DNA of 64,000 nucleotides. Source: Siderastrea radians (Eukaryota > Cnidaria > Anthozoa > Scleractinia > Rhizangiidae). The stretch is taken from NCBI GenBank assembly GCA_964017195.1, contig OZ024891.1, positions 990,694-1,054,693 on the forward strand, written 5' to 3'. Both the position numbers and the translations under genes were made by a program. Under the pieces are notes generated by a model that saw nothing but the letters and a program-made list of their open reading frames with translations, ran no database searches and was not told the origin of the DNA. Of the stretch, positions 60,211-64,000 are shown in pieces (position 1 is the first letter of the stretch; each line of letters starts with the position of its first letter).

Positions 60211-61638
60211 TTAGTGATGGTAAATGTTATACAACACGGCTCCGTTGCGGTCAATCTCCAGCAAGTTCTCAAATTCACCATACACGAGCACGGTTATATT
60301 GGTAGCGGGCGCGGCTCCAAATTCCAAGCTGAGTTGTAAATCTCCACTTTGCTTGGGGTTGAGGGTTTGACTGTCGGCACATCCATTGGCTACATTGTCG
60401 AACATGTACAAGGTACAATTTTTCCGATGGCCCCAATCTCCTAGTTGTACCATATTGCCTTTCTTTTTACACCAGGCGCCACTGGCTTGCAGAAAACGGA
60501 AGTACCCTAGATTATCTCGGGTGCCATTGTTGCGCACCAAGTGCAGGGTTTCATAAGGGTATTCTTCTCCTTTGACAATCTGTTTAATGGAGGTCAGCCC
60601 AAATTTCTGGAAACAAAAGGGATCTCGGGTCACATCGCCATTGAAGGCGCGGCTGTCCAATAACCCCACAATCAATCGGTCAGGCACTCTGTTTTGAAAC
60701 AGGTTGGGGATATCAAAGCGGACCAGGTTGCCTTGCATGCTAAAGGTCCGGATTTCACTGCGGACGGTGGGGTAGGTAGCGATGGCCCCTTCATTGTGTC
60801 TTTTTTCAGACAAACTCCTGTAGATGGCGTCATTCAAACGCAGTTGACAGAGATGAAACCGTAGTTTGATATCACCTTCCATCAAACGGCCAGCCAGAGC
60901 CACTCCATTCAAAAAGAGGTTCGGGCCATTGAAATGAAATTTCATCTTGATTTCTATCCCTGGCACCAACAGTTTGCCGGTGTGAAACACTTCCAGGTGC
61001 GGGGTAAACACCAGACTGTGGGTGACACCTCCAGCATACTTGGCGGTTTCGGCTACCATGGCGGCCAAGGCTCCTTTGTGATTGGCGGGGAGATCCCGGT
61101 AGTCATTATGTGGTGCTGCACTGTTGGTATTGTTGTCCGTCCATTGGGGTGGGAAATCGACTTGATTGAACCAGCCTTGGGGTCCTAACACGGTCTTGCC
61201 ATCTTCTCGGTCATAATTCAGCAAGGTTTCCAGGTAGGCTTTGTAATGATAGGTGTCGGATTGAGGACTGATCAACGTGCCATTCAACTGCAAGTCAATT
61301 TGTTTGATGATGGAATGGGCCAGATTGTTGACGGGCCACAATTTTTCATTGGCCACCAAGGTCCCGTTATCATCCTTTTTCAATCTCAATTCCATGGTAA
61401 AGTAACTGCGTCCCAAATCCACAAAATCGTCCAACCCTGGCACAATGAATTCCATGGGATTGATGCCCGTGGTGGTGGGTTGGATGGTGACCATGCGATA
61501 GGCATTGATGCTAATGTCGGTCGGAGGCACCTTGAAAATCCGTAACGCCGGATTCACGGTCCCTTCGGAACGTGGGTGAGCGGGGGCAGCCCCTTCAGAG
61601 TAGGTAGGGGGTGCCACGCGTGACATAACATTCGGCAT
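60211..61638 (-). CDS. Major capsid protein, Polinton 2
   Basis: The 475-residue homologue of 16985-18385 has long identical blocks. It carries about nine extra residues at the N-terminus. It is intact and 5 bp from the protease start. Confidence 0.85.
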   Translation of the reverse strand: MPNVMSRVAPPTYSEGAAPAHPRSEGTVNPALRIFKVPPTDISINAYRMVTIQPTTTGINPMEFIVPGLDDFVDLGRSYFTMELRLKKDDNGTLVANEKLWPVNNLAHSIIKQIDLQLNGTLISPQSDTYHYKAYLETLLNYDREDGKTVLGPQGWFNQVDFPPQWTDNNTNSAAPHNDYRDLPANHKGALAAMVAETAKYAGGVTHSLVFTPHLEVFHTGKLLVPGIEIKMKFHFNGPNLFLNGVALAGRLMEGDIKLRFHLCQLRLNDAIYRSLSEKRHNEGAIATYPTVRSEIRTFSMQGNLVRFDIPNLFQNRVPDRLIVGLLDSRAFNGDVTRDPFCFQKFGLTSIKQIVKGEEYPYETLHLVRNNGTRDNLGYFRFLQASGAWCKKKGNMVQLGDWGHRKNCTLYMFDNVANGCADSQTLNPKQSGDLQLSLEFGAAPATNITVLVYGEFENLLEIDRNGAVLYNIYHH

Positions 61639-61640
61639 GG

Positions 61641-61874
61641 TTAACGTCGTCGTCGTCGTCGAGTGGTGGCACCCCGTCGTCCTGAGGGGTTTTTACAGCG
61701 TCGTCGCCGCGTCAATAGTTGCGCCAAATCAAACCCGGGCACTCTCATCACCTCGGGACTCAACCATCCACCACGTTGTCGTCGCACGAGTTTCCAAAAA
61801 GGAAACAATCCTCCCCATTGAGACAAACCTCGATCACTACGAATCCGTCGAGGTCGCGAAGGCACGGGATCCAT
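61641..61874 (-). CDS. Arg-rich core protein, Polinton 2
   Basis: The homologue of 16752-16982 starts 'MDPVPSRPRRIRSDRGLSQ' and keeps 'RRQRGGWLSPEVMRVPGF'. It is intact. Confidence 0.65.
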   Translation of the reverse strand: MDPVPSRPRRIRSDRGLSQWGGLFPFWKLVRRQRGGWLSPEVMRVPGFDLAQLLTRRRRCKNPSGRRGATTRRRRRR

Positions 61875-61876
61875 GT

Positions 61877-62203
61877 TCAGACTCCAAAAATATCTCGCGC
61901 TCGTTTGACTTGTTTGGGAAACAAGGCACTGGCCACACGCACGGCGTCTTTCACGTTCTTCTGATTCAACGCTTTCTTGGCTTGTTTGGTGATTTCCTTT
62001 TTAATGACGTCTTCGGCTTTGCGTTTGACACCGCGTGATAACCCGGCTTTTAAACCACGCACGGTATTACTAGGCAGTTTCAAGGGATTTCGAGTCCTTT
62101 TAAGGCCTTGGAGACCTCCACGCATGACCTCCCTCATCAACCCGTTCCCGTGTTGATCATACCACTCGTCCGTACGAAATCGTGTCAAACTTCCCCCACG
62201 CAT
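61877..62203 (-). CDS. Basic virion protein beginning MRGGS, Polinton 2
   Basis: The 108-residue homologue of 16411-16746 has a second 'VMRGGLQGL' and an 'ARDIFGV' end. It is intact, and fixes the start used for Polinton 1. Confidence 0.65.
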   Translation of the reverse strand: MRGGSLTRFRTDEWYDQHGNGLMREVMRGGLQGLKRTRNPLKLPSNTVRGLKAGLSRGVKRKAEDVIKKEITKQAKKALNQKNVKDAVRVASALFPKQVKRARDIFGV

Positions 62204-62267
62204 GGTTGTCTTCTTTGCTCTTCAGCAATGTCTATGCTTCCCGTGATCCTTTTGTCTTTTTATACCG

Positions 62268-62459
62268 TCATCGGCCTTTCTTTTTCTTCCGAGTGGTCGC
62301 TGCTTCCATGGCTTTTTTGCCGCCGTAACCCGCCGCACCACCCACCGCTCCCAACGCGGCGGCTTTCCCCACCGCCATCAAGGCTGGCACGAGAGCAGCG
62401 AGCGGCAAGAGACCGCCTCGTTGCCTTCTTCGTCTTCGACGTGCTCTTGTCTTTGGCAT
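62268..62459 (-). CDS. pX-like small core peptide, Polinton 2
   Basis: The 63-residue homologue of 16146-16334 has an Arg-rich head, QRGG, 'LLPLAALVPALMAVGKAAAL' and a Lys-rich end. It is intact. Confidence 0.7.
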   Translation of the reverse strand: MPKTRARRRRRRQRGGLLPLAALVPALMAVGKAAALGAVGGAAGYGGKKAMEAATTRKKKKGR

Positions 62460-62492
62460 CTTTGACGGACTATCCCCTTTTCCCTTTGCTTT

Positions 62493-63542
62493 TTATGCCT
62501 TTTTGAAGTGCAAGGTGACCAGGGTGTTGCCTTTGCCAAACTTGACCAACTTATCCTCGGTGCCAGACGTTTCGGTGACTTGCATTTGAATGATTTCCAT
62601 CACTTCATTGCGAAGCGGTAGGTAATGAATGTGCAACGGTTCAAAGTACATGGTGCCTCTGCCTTCCCGCTTGTAATGGATTTCACGCAACAAATCGGTC
62701 ACGCGATTGCCGACCATCATACTGCCTGCCACGTCCGAGTACACGTGCAACGATCGCGAGGGGTCGCCCACCACCGAACGAAACGCCACATTCAAGTTGG
62801 TGAAACGCCAACTACAACTCATACTCAATTGTAAATGATCCGGTAAAAAAGAACGCACCGTCCAAAAGACCGGGTTGTGCTGATCGTCGTTCAAATCGTT
62901 CCAATCGTTGCCAACGGGTTGTTTCATGTTGGGGATTTCATCACCCATGAATTCTTGCTGTAAGTTAGGACCCAAAATCAAACCACTGCTAATTTTACGT
63001 AACCATCCCATTTTGACAGCTAACTTGGTGTAGATGACCAGGGTGGGTGTGTCGGTTTTGCAATGACAGATATTGGTGTTGTCGATGAGCAGATCTTCCC
63101 CTTCCCAACGAAACTTGACGTACATGTGTTTGCCTTGATCGTTGGTAAACCGGCCTCCTTGAATCGCCGTTTCCTTGCGTTGTTGTTCCAAGTGGCTTAT
63201 GGTGGCTTTCATGAAACTCACCCCATCCACCACCCAATCCAAATGTTGAATGTCATTGATGAGGGTCTGAGCCGTGCCTGTTCGATCTTGCATTTCCCCG
63301 TCTTTTCCACCCGGTTTGGGATAGGTTTGGTCCCAGGACGTACCCATGATGTACCCATCTTTTTGCACCAAGTCGTACAAATTGACGTGCGTATCCGGTA
63401 AGGAAATGGCACTCAAACCCACTTGCCATCCACCCCCTTGTAACCGTAACGGTTGCGGTAACCGAATCTTGAAGGCATTTGCTTGGTTGTTGGGAAATTC
63501 ATGTCGGTTGGCATGACTGGGTAATGTCACGTAGAACGACAT
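62493..63542 (-). CDS. Penton-like minor capsid protein C, Polinton 2
   Basis: The 349-residue frame is intact and shows that the 15069-16101 gene in Polinton 1 lacks 17 nt. It has 'MSFYVTLPSH', 'GWQVGLSAISLP', 'LHVYSDVAGSMMVGN' and 'LVKFGKGNTLVTL'. Confidence 0.85.
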   Translation of the reverse strand: MSFYVTLPSHANRHEFPNNQANAFKIRLPQPLRLQGGGWQVGLSAISLPDTHVNLYDLVQKDGYIMGTSWDQTYPKPGGKDGEMQDRTGTAQTLINDIQHLDWVVDGVSFMKATISHLEQQRKETAIQGGRFTNDQGKHMYVKFRWEGEDLLIDNTNICHCKTDTPTLVIYTKLAVKMGWLRKISSGLILGPNLQQEFMGDEIPNMKQPVGNDWNDLNDDQHNPVFWTVRSFLPDHLQLSMSCSWRFTNLNVAFRSVVGDPSRSLHVYSDVAGSMMVGNRVTDLLREIHYKREGRGTMYFEPLHIHYLPLRNEVMEIIQMQVTETSGTEDKLVKFGKGNTLVTLHFKKA

Positions 63543-63564
63543 CTTGTCTTCTTTCTTTCTTTCT

Positions 63565-64000
63565 TCACACCACCTCCCTTTTAAAGTGGAGGGTTAGGAT
63601 GGTATGTCCTTCCCCAAACTTCACCAGATCCCCATTGGTTTCGGCCATCTGGGTTTCCACGATTTCCACCACTTCATTGCGTACCGGGACATATTGAATA
63701 TCGCGAGGTTCAAAGTGCGTGGTTTCTTGGGGATGGTACTTGATTTCTCGTAAGAGATCCGTGATGCGACCACCCACCATGCTACTGGTGCCCACATTGC
63801 AATACACGTGCAAAGGACGCACCGAGGGAAATTCCGACGAGAGACGGAATTTGTCGTTGATATTCACAAAACGCCAAGGGCACGATAGACTCAACTTCAC
63901 ATACTCCCCCTCCACTTTCCAAAAGGTGGGCTTGTTGCCGGCATCGCGGACATCCGTCGGGGTGGGAATGGTGGACATGCCTTGAAATTCTGGCAAGAGA
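63565..64000 (-). CDS. Penton-like minor capsid protein B, Polinton 2 (partial)
   Basis: The C-terminal 143 residues match 14048-15052 ('LHVYCNVGTSSMVGG', 'LVKFGEGHTILTL'). The frame runs off the window and the start is not visible. Confidence 0.8.
   Translation of the reverse strand, partial: LLPEFQGMSTIPTPTDVRDAGNKPTFWKVEGEYVKLSLSCPWRFVNINDKFRLSSEFPSVRPLHVYCNVGTSSMVGGRITDLLREIKYHPQETTHFEPRDIQYVPVRNEVVEIVETQMAETNGDLVKFGEGHTILTLHFKREVV

Larger units (their letters stand above)
50978..64000 (-). mobile_element. Polinton 2, rearranged copy, incomplete in window
   Basis: From 51.3 kb to the end the DNA carries homologues of Polinton 1 virion genes, mostly on the minus strand. A candidate left terminus AGTAGTATGG starts at 50978, sharing the AGTAGTA opening of the Polinton 1 TIR and preceded by CACGTG. 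The far end is outside the window, so neither TIR nor target duplication can be confirmed. Order differs from Polinton 1: penton-like gene A and the Trp-rich ORF lie next to the Arg-repeat remnant, where Polinton 1 has its PolB module. No PolB, integrase, RING, SLOG or GRF gene is in the visible part. Confidence 0.8.

Overview
This is a eukaryotic, almost certainly metazoan, genome window. Spliced exons with GT/AG junctions, a BEL/Pao LTR retrotransposon, an L1/Tx1-like LINE and two Maverick/Polinton (adintovirus-type) DNA elements point to an aquatic invertebrate. The mix of repeats looks most like a cnidarian such as a stony coral, but that is inference; no marker gene fixes the species. Nothing here is bacterial.

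Layout. 1-4838, 29787-30706 and 38261-39052 are exons of one plus-strand host gene of unrecognised function. It is split by two independent exon insertions. A complete Polinton (Polinton 1, 4839-29780) sits in exon 7, with 269-bp terminal inverted repeats and a 6-bp target duplication CTCACC. A BEL/Pao retrotransposon (30707-38255, minus strand) sits in exon 8, with 300-bp LTRs and a 5-bp duplication CCAGG. 39053-42980 holds intergenic DNA, a MITE-like repeat, a minus-strand host gene fragment with a HIRAN-like segment, and a decayed non-LTR retrotransposon tail. 43007-50500 is dominated by a 10-bp minisatellite in three blocks, the first inverted relative to the other two. 50978-64000 is a second Polinton (Polinton 2), with its gene block in the opposite orientation and running off the window.

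Polinton 1 carries the full replication and integration set: protein-primed family B DNA polymerase, and retrovirus-like integrase with chromodomain. It also has the full virion set: double jelly-roll major capsid protein, three paralogous penton-like minor capsid proteins, adenain-type protease, FtsK/A32-type packaging ATPase, several small Arg-rich core or pX-like proteins, and a phospholipase A2 capsid protein. Accessory genes include a RING protein, a SLOG-fold protein, a GRF zinc-finger protein and an Arg-repeat/acidic protein. The two inferred gene-expression modules are divergent pairs around G/C-rich bidirectional promoters and a long plus-strand virion-gene array whose TATA boxes lie inside preceding ORFs. 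The TIRs carry CRE and ETS-like sites.

Both Polintons are damaged, mostly at different places. Polinton 1 has a LINE in the first minor capsid gene, a stop in the integrase, a 17-nt deletion in another capsid gene and frameshifts in the SLOG and RGG genes. Polinton 2 has a 1-nt frameshift in the first capsid gene, a 20-nt deletion in the core gene, and loss of most of the RGG and Arg-repeat genes. The most interesting signals are the repeated Arg-rich/RGG junction in at least six virion proteins (a probable shared protease-maturation site), a SLOG protein in an animal Polinton, a tRNA-like gene conserved between protease and ATPase in both copies, and a DEDD-like nuclease candidate in Polinton 2.
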